Assembly (NCBI GenBank): GCA_946803715.1
Contig: CAMPET010000322.1
Location: 3,720 to 47,478 of the forward strand
Reading direction: 5' to 3'
Length of the DNA stretch: 43,759 nucleotides
From: Beroe ovata
Lineage: Eukaryota; Ctenophora; Nuda; Beroida; Beroidae
Positions 9,001 to 19,043 of the stretch are shown in pieces. Every line of letters begins with the position of its first letter. Position 1 is the stretch's first letter. The position numbers and the translations under genes are program-made. Under the pieces are notes generated by a model. It did no database searches. It was not told where the DNA came from and worked only from the letters and a program-made list of their open reading frames with translations.

Positions 9001-10633
9001 GAAAGATGGGGATCATTCATGGATGAAGCTGACTGGTAATGATATTGTTGTTCAGAAAAGATGGAATGAGGAGGCAGATGACAAAATTTTGTATGTCGAG
9101 GGGGAAGATTGCAAGAAGGGCGCGGTTCTAGTTGTGAATGTTCCAAAAGAGAGATATGATGAAGAAAAGGTCCAGGAAGCAATGGAAACCGAGCTTGGAG
9201 TATGGAAGAAATATGGAGTTTATAAAGAAGTCAAGGACACTGGACAGGTCACTGTTAGTACCAGATGGGTAGTAACTGACTTGGGTAAAGATAAATTTAA
9301 AGCACGTTTGGTAGTCCGAGGATTTGAAGAATCAGAGTACACTAGTGCTGATTCCCCAACTGGAGAAAAATCATCTATGAGAGCATTCATGTGCTTAGCG
9401 GGTAGTATGAATTGGAAGATAGAAAGCATGGATATTAAAGCTGCGTTTCTCCAATCTCGAAAACTAGACAGGGATGTTTTTGTTAAACCACCACGAAACC
9501 TCAAGAAAGTGGGAATCATATGGCAGCTGGAAAAACCGGCGTATGGACTGGCCGACAGCTCTCGGAATTGGTATGACTCAATCAGTGAATTCCTGATGAG
9601 TATTGGATGCAAAAAATGCAAATATGATCCTGCACTGTTTTACTATAACATCAACAACAAACTTTGTGGAATGATTTTGTTACATGTTGATGACTTCTTG
9701 CTATGTGGTAACATTCATTTCAAAAACTCTGTAGTCAAGAAAATCCTATCCAAGTATGACATCAGCAAACGTACTCAGTCGAACATGTTTAAGTACATTG
9801 GAATAAACATTTCTCAAGAAGATGAATGGATTACACTAGATCAGTATGAGTATGCAAAGAACATCAGACCTGCAAATATCGAGGCCGGCAGAAGAATGCA
9901 GAGAGAATCAGATCTTACTGCTGAAGAAAAGACGCAGTATCTCTCATTACTGGGAAAACTATCCTGGATGGCATACATTACTAGACCTGATTTGAAATGG
10001 GATGTATATAATGCTTCTAGAAAAAACAGAAAGCCGACAATTCAAGATTTGATGGAATTGAATAAAGTTGTCTCAAAAGCTGCTCAAAACAAATGCATCA
10101 AGTTCCCGAGACTGAATTTGAAAGAAAACATCAAAATTGTTGTGTTCAGCGATGCTAGTTTTGGAAATATAGATGATAAAGTAAACAGTGCTAGAGGTTA
10201 CGTAGTATTCCTTCATTCAGAAGACAAAGCTGGTGTTCTTACCTGGGCAACAAATAAAATAACCAGGGTTGTCTCCTCGACACTGGAAAGTGAAACTCTT
10301 GCTCTCTTGGACGCTTTGAATCATGCAGTTTGGATCAGGGGAATAATTGTTGAAATGCTGTTTGGATTATGTAGCAATGAAAAATTATTGAACATTGTGG
10401 CTTTAACTGACTCAAGACAGTTATACAGTGCAATCCACTCTACCAAGCCAGTGGATAATCACAGATTGAGGAGAGACATAGCCAATCTAAAGGAAATGCT
10501 ACAATGTGGGGAAGTCAGTGAAGTTCGATGGGTCTCTAATACTGAGATGCTGGCTGATTCACTCACCAAACAGGGGGCAGACTCGAGAAAGCTGGACTAT
10601 GTACTGCAAACAGGAGAGCTGAATAGCATATAA
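6011..10633 (+). CDS. copia Gag-Pol polyprotein
   Basis: Single 1,540-residue ORF with no internal stop. Gag occupies about residues 1-340 and ends in one CCHC knuckle, CRICDSTMHFAKDC (near 325). Protease LIDTGA is near 379. Integrase has a zinc-binding HRYFGHP...CEHC segment near 523-565 and catalytic Asp in SMDLSY (near 587), Asp in SDNGGEF (near 642) and Glu in ICERHNG (near 679). An acidic Ser/Asp/Glu-rich linker follows. Reverse transcriptase has DIKAAFLQ near 1140 and the catalytic box HVDDFLLC near 1226. RNase H has FSDASFG near 1380, ESE and LTDS. All catalytic residues I looked for are present, so this copy could be active. Three in-frame ATGs lie close together (residues 1, 10 and 13); I kept the first. 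Confidence 0.96.
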   Translation: MVYSSSGISMGGMDKPPKLLEGADYRKWKREIELWQIATSIDAVKQAASAVLAIQDTKARDFALRLDQEQMKKADGMRYLLIELDEYFKEDNTQCIFIAIEALETFVRPANMHMLEYISEFGRRFNRVKELLDDDRDVYHEGIVSYRLISQANLSKEQKVLIKAAMGTQKLSRAVVEESLKRCFGDVVVHGKPSTYNSQGANNDPVKIKVEPQDAFYQNDQRENYENELWNETSGNLYEDGYETDVTQDYTGQQSFYQGNMNQAKWKGPSQQGFGRNQFSNLRGRGYGYRGYRPGNQYDQKPRGGNFSTNQRGGHNVGGRPFQRCRICDSTMHFAKDCQHRQGSSVMLSDLDHQDVFNVDHDYSETVLLMSETFNKALIDTGAVSNVCGEIWLKTFMDTLPTSLTSKCEELEKSMSFRFGDGCAVQSIACFRLPEYMCGQYLTIETYVVPGELPLLFSKEAMKSLGMSLNILEDSINMDGVVQDLQVTASGHYVADLRKPDIVHSDIMYTAQKDPKKIATKLHRYFGHPRSSRLIDMLEKSDHNSKELRDELIKLDSTCEHCLLYKREPSRPRVAIYTASKVNEAISMDLSYLDDGNIMFHVIDMFSRFSGTRIIKDKTKESVLGALFDCWISILGRPLRARSDNGGEFVNQEFQEMCERLGIEFETTAANSPFSNGICERHNGLIKETYSQLKDDFPDCHPGILLAWATNAKNSLANSFGFSPYMLVFGRNPSIPGLDNLESITTMNDTTVSKILADQLNSMYQSRSSFIRANNSDKVKRALRGYVPKVEEEYFTGDRVYFKKKNQKKWCGPATVIGKDGKQVFIRQGGSMFRVHVTKVVLKDRWAQEVDTQDVNKKRVKLPEDQPQTEKQIEPENSSESDSDNNSDDDSPDDETEQVSEIQEIEKDDDEHEVWHETEEIHENENQDEIERRNVSDVDDWVDVETKKNGILDLKKGEEIRYKTSLNEEKWHNAKIIGPAWKIKNTASEHKNTWNLEKDGDHSWMKLTGNDIVVQKRWNEEADDKILYVEGEDCKKGAVLVVNVPKERYDEEKVQEAMETELGVWKKYGVYKEVKDTGQVTVSTRWVVTDLGKDKFKARLVVRGFEESEYTSADSPTGEKSSMRAFMCLAGSMNWKIESMDIKAAFLQSRKLDRDVFVKPPRNLKKVGIIWQLEKPAYGLADSSRNWYDSISEFLMSIGCKKCKYDPALFYYNINNKLCGMILLHVDDFLLCGNIHFKNSVVKKILSKYDISKRTQSNMFKYIGINISQEDEWITLDQYEYAKNIRPANIEAGRRMQRESDLTAEEKTQYLSLLGKLSWMAYITRPDLKWDVYNASRKNRKPTIQDLMELNKVVSKAAQNKCIKFPRLNLKENIKIVVFSDASFGNIDDKVNSARGYVVFLHSEDKAGVLTWATNKITRVVSSTLESETLALLDALNHAVWIRGIIVEMLFGLCSNEKLLNIVALTDSRQLYSAIHSTKPVDNHRLRRDIANLKEMLQCGEVSEVRWVSNTEMLADSLTKQGADSRKLDYVLQTGELNSI

Positions 10634-11535
10634 TCAGATGTTTTGAAATGTCTTTAGGCTGGATGGACAGTTCATAGTGTTGTAAAAAATGAACTATTTT
10701 TTTAAATTTTTCACACGAGTTTTATATTGTGCTTTTGTAATAAGTCATTTTCTCAGATTTGACCTTAGGATTTTGATTGAATTTTGCTCTGGCTTGTATA
10801 TTGGTCTAGTGGAGTAGTCGCATTTCCTGAGCATTGTCGAACTCTCTTGCAATGCTCAGAAAAATGGGTACCTTTCCGATGAGTTGCCACCGGGAGCAGC
10901 CGTGAGGCCTCCGGTCGAATGCAGGTTCCGTCCCTGCAGCCAGGGTGGTCGGCAGACGACATAATGTCCTGAGAGGGTCTGCTTGATCCATGATTTGTGT
11001 ATTACTCTCAACAACTGGAAAAATATTCGAGCTCAGACTGTTTTGCTACATTGATGAATTACTGAAGTGATAATTTATTATGTAAATGTATTATTTTTTT
11101 TGGGTTTGAAATTGTTAATTGTTTGTCAATCATATATTTGTAATTGATCTTGCGATGTTATGCCTGTTAACATATCTTGGTTTTGTTGTGTCAATGTTTC
11201 TTGAATCCCTAGGATGAAATGGATTATGATATATGACATGGTACCTACCTATGGTATGGCATGTTATGGCATGGCATGGTATGTTATGACTCATCTTGAT
11301 GTAAGGATATCAGGTGAGTTTCCATCCTACAATAGATCGGTTGTTAGAGCTTTGTTTTTAAGCTTTATACATTTATACCATGGAATTTACCCCATGATAT
11401 TATAGAGTGTGCATGGATTGTTTCTTTTTACATTTTTTGGGGATTTTGATTGGGCATGACCGCTTAGTTTTGAAAAGGCGGTGGATTAACCTTGCATGAT
11501 ATTATGTACCATCTATTTTTGAAAAGGCGGAAGAT
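10634..11535 (+). other. copia 3' untranslated region with hairpin, tRNA-like boxes and two polypurine tracts
   Basis: Non-coding sequence between the pol stop and the 3' LTR. It contains a perfect 10-bp inverted repeat (10827-10836 with 10850-10859, 13-nt loop); TGGTCTAGTGG at 10802-10812, which fits the A box of tRNA promoters; a T-arm-like GCAGG-7nt-CCTGC at 10921-10937; degenerate TATGGCATG repeats near 11250-11290; and the polypurine tract GAAAAGGCGGAAGA at 11521-11534, preceded by a second copy of its core, TGAAAAGGCGG, at 11471-11481. Confidence 0.6.
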
Positions 11536-12282
11536 TGTTATTATATTCCATTTAGTGTTTCATATAATAAGCTAGTTATGTTACGATACTAACACCTTTA
11601 ACCATAATAGGAAATGACTTAATGATGATATAGAAGGAAGAGTAATTTGTGGCAGAACAAGAGGAAGAAGTTCAAGTTGTGTTTTTAACTCCAGCTTAAC
11701 CTAAAGGTTGAGTTGTCTTGTTTGGCTGGACTTTGTTATCAAAGTTCTGGTCGTAGTGGAAGTCGTCAGAGGAATTACCAAGAGATCTGATTATCAGTCT
11801 ATTGTGGAAGGACAATAGGAAATAATTCCAGTTGTGTTCTCTAGTCCAACTGGCCTAAGATCAAGTTGTCTGACAGTTTCAAACTTTGTTACCAAAGTTC
11901 TAATCCGAGCTCAAGTCAATCTGTACTGGAGGGTTTGCTGTGCCGGAGTTCCTAAAGATACTGAGGAAGAAGATTGTTCCAAAGAGAGTGTCACAAAGAA
12001 ATCATTGTTTGTTTCTGATAGTAACTATATAGGTGATCATATTCTTGATATTTCTCAGGTATTGTGATATAGATAATTTATACACACAGTGGTTTGAAAT
12101 AGTCTCGTGAGTGTGAGTAGAGAGTAGCCAGTTACCCAGATAATTCCAACCACTATACAATATACTATAGATACGAATATAGTTCGTTGAATTGAATTTA
12201 TTTGTCAAGTGAACTCGTGTCTTTGAAATTTGAAATACATCTATTTATTTACGTGTTTGATTACTGTACCTGGATTGATCTA
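11536..12282 (+). repeat. copia 3' LTR
   Basis: Starts TGTTATTATATTCC directly after the polypurine tract and runs to the gap at 12283. It is homologous throughout to 5183-5955 but lacks a block of 20 bases and some shorter stretches found there. The end reads GATCTA where the 5' copy has ATCA. Confidence 0.85.
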
Positions 12283-12338
12283 NNNNNNNNNNNNNNNNNN
12301 NNNNNNNNNNNNNNNNNNNNNNNNNNNNNNNNNNNNNN
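12283..12338. other. assembly gap (56 N)
   Basis: A run of Ns begins exactly where the copia 3' LTR should end. Sequence on the right is unrelated to the element, so adjacency is not proven. Confidence 0.95.
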
Positions 12339-12446
12339 CTTCCTCCAGTAGGGAAGCCTTCAATACGCATCACCAGCCATATCAGCACAAACAAGAAGTA
12401 TCTCAGGGTCCTGCCCAAGGATAAAGCTTACTCAGCACAGGACAAA

Positions 12447-12900
12447 ATGGCGCATATCCTCAGAATAGGTCAAAATTTTGTACTCAAGACTCCTCTAAGG
12501 AGGGAGTACAGTGAACCAAGATCAGGGGACTACGATATAGTGTGTTATACTGATGGGTCCAGACAGAACGATAGAACTGGTGCAGGTATGGTGATCAAGT
12601 GTAGCTCCGTCTGGAGATACATCAATCACCAAGAATCACTCCACCTGGGAACCCACACTCCACAGCACGGTATTTCAAGGAGAAATTCTTGCTGTGGCCA
12701 AAGCAGCAGAGATTCTGATTGGCCACCACCCAAGCCCAACAAATATTTTGATAAACTGCGATAGTTTATCAGCCATCAAGGCGATGAAATCCTCAGCTGT
12801 AATCAAAAGAAGCATCACCCACAGAAGTGCGGAAGCCCTAAATACGCTACAACGGATCAACGAAGTAACTCTCACTTGGATACAACGGTTATGAGGGAAG
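12447..12900 (+). pseudogene. RNase H domain remnant of a non-LTR retrotransposon (LINE)
   Basis: Two overlapping frames together encode an RNase H domain. The first has VCYTDGSRQNDRTGAG (catalytic Asp and the following Gly-rich turn). After a frameshift near 12655 the second frame has VFQGEILAVAKAAEIL, with the conserved Glu, and INCDSLSAIKAM, with the next Asp. A stop after LTWIQRL ends the frame where LTWIPGH is usual. YTDGS and C-DS-SAI are typical of the RNase H that follows reverse transcriptase in I-like LINEs. No endonuclease or RT is visible, so this is a 5'-truncated, frameshifted copy or its left part lies in the gap. Confidence 0.65.
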
Positions 12901-13399
12901 CAAGCAAGCTGACCTTTAACAAGAACAATAACGCAAACGAGAACAATGCCGCAACCAGCATCCTGCCCTGCTCTGAGCAACACTTGGGTGTACTACTTCA
13001 ATACCTACTGTCACGGGACTGACATTAAGGACATGTTCAGTCTAACCAAATAGTAAGCTACGCTCATCACAATAAACACCTCAAGCCAGTGAAAATGAGC
13101 ATTCCCCTGCTTGCCGATGATCCAGGTGAGGTAGGAATCCCTGAACCTCCATATACAATCAGTATAAATAGAGGATCCTGCACCTTCTTTAGAGAGCACT
13201 GGTCCACCCAGAGACCCTCTGGAGTCTGGAGGTTGATTCATCATCAGTCTGCTGTAGGAGAGACTTCTGCCCTGTAGTGAGGCTCTCTGTGGGAGGTAAG
13301 GGACTTGTGCAGCTAGGGTAGAGCTCACTCTTTACCCTAGTGTGGCTGTGTGGACCTTTTGAGTCCATCTCCCTATTAGTAGTAATATGTAGTGATATT

Positions 13400-13860
13400 A
13401 ACATGGCCATTGCACTTCTTTTAAGCTATAATTTGCCTTCCTGGTACCTTTAAAAGCCGAATTATGATGCTCCAATAGGGTAATATTGATGCCCGCTGGA
13501 GACAAAAATGGGTTTTTTGATCACAACTCACAAAGTAAACGGTTTGGAGCTTATAGTTATGTCAACACTAATATAAACATGGCCATTGCGCGTCTTTTAA
13601 GCTATTATTTGCCTCCCTAGGACCTTCAGAAGCCGATATATCATGGGACACAGAAATATCATAACCGCAGGTGCTAAAAATCGGTTTTTTGCTTATATCT
13701 CAAAAAGTTAAGGGTTTGGAGCTTAGAGTTACAGTACATACTCATATAAACATGTCCATTGCGCTTCTTTTGAGCCATAATTTATCTTCCTGTGACCTTC
13801 AGAAGCTGAGATATGGACATTTGCGTTTGTGCGCTTTGCGCTAAAAATGGGCGTGGCCCT
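13400..13860. repeat. degenerate tandem repeat, unit about 175 bp, about 2.6 copies
   Basis: Units begin at 13400, 13576 and 13749, each with a variant of AACATGGCCATTGCGCTTCT followed by TTTTAAGC, CCTTCAGAAGCCGA and, further on, GGTTTTTTG and GGTTTGGAGCTTA. Spacing is 176 and 173 bp. The last unit breaks off near 13860. It has no coding potential and may be part of a satellite or the tail of the neighbouring LINE. Confidence 0.75.
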
Positions 13861-14298
13861 AGCACCCCCCAGGACGTCGATTCATCAAACGGCAGTTAAC
13901 TACTTTGATTAGGGACACTTAGAACTACCAAAAACCGTTGAGAAACTTTGTCCACTCGGATGTTGCATACTGACTATGGCTGGGCTACTGGAATAGTAGG
14001 AGTTTTGCCTCCCGTAAAGAGAGTGAAAATCAGCCACATCCTTCACTACACCTCGGCCACTGGTCACCTGCTGCATCTCTCTTATTCACAGTATGTCTCT
14101 GTATTCTTTGCTGCACGTCTCCAATGAGAACAGTCGTGTCTAGTGAAGCGTCTCTGAGTGACGCTCTCAGAGTGACACTTTCTGCTGGACTGACCATCAC
14201 GTCAACGTAGTTTTGAGCGGGACTAGCTTCCAGCCATTCCTCAGTCTGAGAGGCATGTGTGCAATCATATGGTGGAGTCATATAGTGGTCCGTCATAC

Positions 14299-14425
14299 AT
14301 GCTGGTGTCAGAGATACTGGTGTCAGGGCAACTGGTGTCAGCGATACTGGTGTCAGCAATACTGGTGTCAGCAATACTGGTCTCAGCTGAAGTGTTGTCA
14401 GAGAAACTGGTGTCGCTGCTATTGG
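14299..14425. repeat. 15-bp tandem repeat (ACTGGTGTCAGCAAT type)
   Basis: About eight imperfect copies of a 15-bp unit. Because 15 is a multiple of three the array is open on both strands; minus-strand frames give LTPVS or SIADT pentapeptides. Whether it is translated is unknown. Confidence 0.75.
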
Positions 14426-14427
14426 CG

Positions 14428-14670
14428 TCAGCAATAATGTGGTACCTGAATATGACGCCTAGCTATGTCCACCACATCCATAACGTCCTGTTCCCCTGCA
14501 TGGATACGGAGGACCTGGTAACCGGACCTGTCCTTGTTACCATGGTAACCGGACCTGTCCTTGTTACCATGGCTACCGGCCCTCAGAGAGGAAACTGCAG
14601 AGGCAAGGGCTGCTAGTAGAATTAGAAGTAGTACAACTGTTGTTACCAGCCCATTGGAGACTTTTTGCAT
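14428..14670 (-). CDS. hypothetical membrane-anchored N-terminus (first exon?)
   Basis: Starts MQKVSNG, then a strongly hydrophobic stretch LVTTVVLLLILLAALASAV (residues 8-26), then a polar region with a 10-residue tandem repeat containing HGNKDRSGY, caused by a 25-bp DNA duplication near 14530-14580. The layout (short cytoplasmic end, one membrane segment, repetitive stem) resembles exon 1 of the sulfotransferase at 42-43 kb, but I see no catalytic exon nearby. CAG|GTACCA at the end of the ORF could be a donor. Beyond it, 14300-14425 carries 15-bp repeats that stay open in two other frames. The function is not recognised and it may not be a real gene. Confidence 0.3.
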   Translation of the reverse strand: MQKVSNGLVTTVVLLLILLAALASAVSSLRAGSHGNKDRSGYHGNKDRSGYQVLRIHAGEQDVMDVVDIARRHIQVPHYC

Positions 14671-17173
14671 GCTGATATGTGACAGAAATCCGTCAAATCC
14701 TTCAATATAAGTGTGATCTCAGAAAATGTGCAATTTTGAGAACCATCGGCAGCAAAATTATTCTGGTTCTCAAAAAGTCTAAATTTGAGACTTTTCCAGA
14801 CTATTGATAATGATAACTTTGGCTGGGGAATACTCTAGCGTGGCATATGAGCTTATTAAAGAAAGCACTCTGGGTAGACAGTAGGTACGTTCCGTGTACA
14901 ATACCCAACAATACGATACAACTGAAGGGGAGTTACTCAGCATAGAAACGATTTCAGACATGATTGTAATGGTTGCGGTACTCTCATGAGGTAGGTACGT
15001 GACGTCGTCAGGGTGGTAGCATAAGAGCATCGAGCTCCTGCTTGTTGCTGTGCGTGGGAATTATGTCAAATTTCAATCAAATGTCATACACAAACACAAT
15101 GATATCTGTTACCGGTGGATTTTATAATAGCTGTAGGGACGTAGGGTATGTAATAATGCGTGATACTATAGTGGTGTTGCTCCTTCATAATGTTGCCACA
15201 CCCTTCCCACAGCTCGAGATAAAAGGGTCGGAAATAGTCGAATTTGTAACCTCCTAGCTACTGTTACTTTGTAGGTACTTATATCAGATCGTGATTATTG
15301 ACGAGGTAGATAGGTGATCTCATATATTATTGGGTCACATGACAAGGTGTGTTTCTTGGTTCTGGGTAACGTTCATGGCAATATGTTCATTTCGCTATGA
15401 CAATGAACATGAAACTGCGGTTGCGCAGCTTATCGGATTATAGCGCTCTGATTAAGCACTTATTGCTTGGTAGTTGGTGGAAGTAATATGCATACACTGA
15501 GCAGTGGGCGCGTGCAGGCGGAAATTTCTAACTGTTGGTGGGTTTTCTCGTTACACAATGCCGTCTGCCGTTGATCATGGCGCAACCCACCAGCACACCT
15601 TTCAATTTCATGAAAATTTGCCAATTCAAAAAACTTATCTGGCTACGTTTGGACAAATACAACTCACATAAAAAGTGAAGTTCTAAAAATGGGGCCAGCT
15701 GTTGAACAAATTTTTGAAATTATTTTATTTGATCAAGCTACGGGTGGAGTTGTAATCATATTACTATCTCGCAAACAGTTTAGCACCTACATCACACATT
15801 TTAGCACCTGTACCTATCGAGGAAGAGTTGGTTGCGAAATAATATCGGTGAATCAGGGCGACGCACCATGGTGTTTACAGAAATCAATTTAGATTCATCA
15901 AGAATTCAAAATCAATTCCCAATTCAACAGCGAAATTTAATTGAAGCTTGAAACGCGTAGCGGCTCTTATGAAGAGTGCTGACCCATGTCTCTTATGGAG
16001 CGGCCAGCAATTGGAGCGCACATAATATGATCGATCCGTGACGATGATTATAGTTCACTGCAAGGTCTTTTCATCCCTTATTCCATAATGAGCTATGTAT
16101 CGGCCCGGTCCAGAACGGCTGTCTCTGTGTCTATGCTAACAATGCAATATCATTAATTAAACCCATAATCAATCGCATAATTAGTCATTATTCATTGTGA
16201 AACCAGGGGCTTGTCATGCAGCTTGACCATAACATCACGGAAACTGTCATCATAATACTGGGTACGGTCGGTAATTGCAGATGGTGATGCGCTAGACACT
16301 ACCAGGTTTCCCGCTGCAGCATAGCTTCTGTTTCTGAGCGTTATAAGACGATATCGCGAAGACGAGATTATCAGAGCGAGAATTATCGTTGCAAGGTATC
16401 ATGGGTGGCAGCATCTAGGAGGCTTGTAACTTGTAAAATTCTCTCGACTCCAACGGACACGCATACATGCAATATCGCTACAACCAGTGTAAATTGAATG
16501 TCTTGTGATTATGGATATTATCTAATTTTGACATGCTAAATTTGACGATAGTTATCCAACAATTATATAATTATCCAGTTTTGCACCCCAAATGCCCAAA
16601 GATTGCAGCCGTTTCACTTCCCTGAATCCTGATGCAACCTTTGAAGACAAACAGCCTCTTCGCTATATCACAAAATTGATTTATATATATAAGCTACAAA
16701 CCTAAGCTGCAAATCTAAACCAAAAAGATACAAACTGTTGACTGATAGTTGATAGGTACATGACTATCTATCGTTTCATGCAGATATGATCTACTGTATG
16801 CAAATTTCACCATGGAATAATTCACACTAAACAAAGCATCCCATTGTTTTCAATAATAACAGAACAAAACATATCTCTAATTAGCTTATTAGTGGAAACA
16901 GGTCGACAGTCTGGAAGTCGACGTTTTCAAAAGCAGACGTCCGATTTTGGCACAAAAATACCACTCTCTGACGATACAGGAATATCAAGCAATTTTGAAT
17001 TCAAAACAAGTATCTGAATTCTGAGGCATGCATCCGTATTACCGCGTGTGTCTGTACCCCAGAATATTCCTTTTCAGTCCAATAACCAATTTGGTTTCAA
17101 TTCATTGTCCGAAAAGTAAGGTACAACCTAACTGTTATAGTCACTGTAACCTGTGGTGCCGATAGAGTCCGAT
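14671..17173. other. no recognisable gene
   Basis: Only short ORFs without family resemblance were found. I looked on both strands for exons flanked by plausible splice sites and found none that join in phase. AT-rich with no long tandem repeat. Confidence 0.5.
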
Positions 17174-19043
17174 CTATAGTGGGTTCAAGATGCTGGTATG
17201 TGGGTTCGGAGAGGAAGTGAACGCACTGAACGGGGTCGTTAGCAGAGGAGGTGGTGTTGCTGAAATGTTTTTTGATCAGCTGGGAACATTTTGATAGTGA
17301 GAATCAGGCTTTAAATTTATTCTTGATCTTTTATGTAAAAAAATGGGATTGATCTGTTCCTGAATTAACATGATATTCACATTCAAAGAATGAAAAACAA
17401 ACTCACATATCTCCGCAAAACCGTCCTTCGTGCAGCCTAGACACCTACACTTGGCTATGTACGGTATGTCCATTGTCTGTAATAGATATAGAAGAGTGGT
17501 GTCAGAGAGTGGCAAGTGGTGTCAGTGATTTGTGAGTGGTGTCAGCAAGTAATGATTAGTCACTGCTACTCACATCAGAGTATTGAAGAGTGGTGTTGTG
17601 GTTAACACAAGTAACTGCTGCACTGGGGTAATACTTAATGATGGGCGTACAGCACTGACATATCGTCTCTAGCCGGCCCTACGAGTGCAGAGGTGAGGAT
17701 AATATGTGGATCCAACAATCACGATCATAGCACGATCAGTTTGGTTTAATTGATTTGATAGTCAATTTTGATAGTTAATTTTGATAGTTTAATTGATAAT
17801 GGTCAGTACCTATGGTCAGTACCTATGTGGACCTAACACTGTCCGCGCATTTAATATTTCGTGGCCTTTCTTATATTCTAGGACAACCAATTCATTGTCA
17901 TGGCAACTCACGTAAATGTTTCTGTTCTGCTGCTTCTTGCACACACCACCAATATCAGCACAAACTCTTTTCACAAACGGCGAATCCTGTGAAAGATAAC
18001 CAGGTTTTAACTCTTTACAAGGACATGTTGACAACATAGCTGATATAGTACTTAATACGCAACCAATCAACCACAATTAGTCCACCTCGCAGCTCTGTTG
18101 CCTCACCGTGATGCATGCCCTGGTATCATTCCGCAAGGTGACATACTCCGGATCCATCGCCAGGTGTTCACACCTCACCCCCGATTGAGGACTAATCTCG
18201 GGTGTGCGTGTGGGTGTGATTGTAGTTGGGCGGGGTGTGCTTGTTGCAGGTGCCGTTGATGGGGATTGGGGTGGTGCTGAGCAGAGCGTCAACATTGGCT
18301 GTGTGCCAGGGAAGGTGGAGTGGCGGTCAAAGAAGGTGAAAAGGTTTGGTGTCAGGTAGTCTTCGTTTGTCAGTAACACGCCGTGGTTGGGGGCACCGAA
18401 TTTCAGCCAGTTTACCACCACAGAGTACATTGGAATCTGGGAGAGGATTTGGCGAATCACAACTCATCAGGGGGTGGATAAAGAAAAACCCACTTGATGA
18501 ATATCAGTGATTAGTTTCGTTTCTATGTAACTTCACATATTATACAACATCCATACCTACCTGTATTCGAGTGAATCGCAGTCTATCCTTTGTGGAGTTG
18601 AAAGCGTCTGGTTCTATCTCATCTCGGAGTATATTCTCCAATCCACTCCATGTGCCAGTAGTTTCGTTAAATGGCTCGAGGAGCTTTGTGAAAAGATAAT
18701 TAGTACCTACATTATAAAATTGTGTCCAAAGTAGCTGTGATCAGAGTTCAATAAAACTGCAAAGTCTAACCTGATGAAGGATGAATGATCTTTCAGACTC
18801 AGGATTCAATTGTCTTGTTTCCCACTGTAAGATAGACCAAGCTTTGTTATACTTCATCTTAGGACTGGTTGATAGTCTTCTCTAATCTATTTGTAGGGTA
18901 TATTATACTTATCAATATTAATCTTACCTCCAGTATCGACCGTTTTCCATGCTCTGTCCCGTTATCAACGAGCGAGCTATCGACATATAGGTCCAGCCAC
19001 GAGTTAGAAGGGTATTCGTCATGCCCCCGTCGGATTACATATT
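17174..19043 (-). CDS. part 7: last DNRLRE module and Cys-rich tail (exons 38-44)
   Basis: Exons 18928-19043, 18771-18857, 18561-18683, 18107-18436, 17912-17986, 17407-17476, 17174-17259. The module is clear: [26 protein letters not shown], then [12 protein letters not shown], then [19 protein letters not shown] and TQPMLTLC. A Pro/Thr linker ([15 protein letters not shown]) follows. The end has two readings. If exon 41 is not spliced at the donor GTGAGG (18106-18101), the protein stops at 18079-18077 after QQSCEVD. If it is spliced, exons 42-44 join in phase and add [14 protein letters not shown], then IAKCRCLGC, then a Pro/Thr tail ending at the stop 17176-17174. The Cys pattern of the longer form recalls a C-terminal cystine knot. 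Confidence 0.6.

Larger units (their letters stand above)
5183..12282 (+). mobile_element. Ty1/copia LTR retrotransposon
   Basis: Complete in layout: 5' LTR, tRNA primer site, one long gag-pol ORF, a roughly 900-bp 3' untranslated region, polypurine tract, 3' LTR. The domain order integrase before reverse transcriptase defines Ty1/copia. The LTRs are clearly related but differ by many substitutions and several indels, including a 20-bp difference near 5655-5675, while the ORF is undamaged. Single and multiple Ns lie at 5951 and from 12283, at the LTR ends, so the two LTRs may not come from the same genomic copy. Confidence 0.93.

Noticed and set aside
17407-17476. IL-17-like cytokine exon ([12 protein letters not shown] resembles A-C-C-GC of IL-17)
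   Set aside because: The other IL-17 features are not found, and the exon joins in phase with the preceding Cys-rich exons of the large gene. Kept only as a part of its tail.
18077-18079. Stop codon taken as the certain end of the large gene
   Set aside because: A better donor lies just upstream and further exons fit in phase; left open as an alternative.
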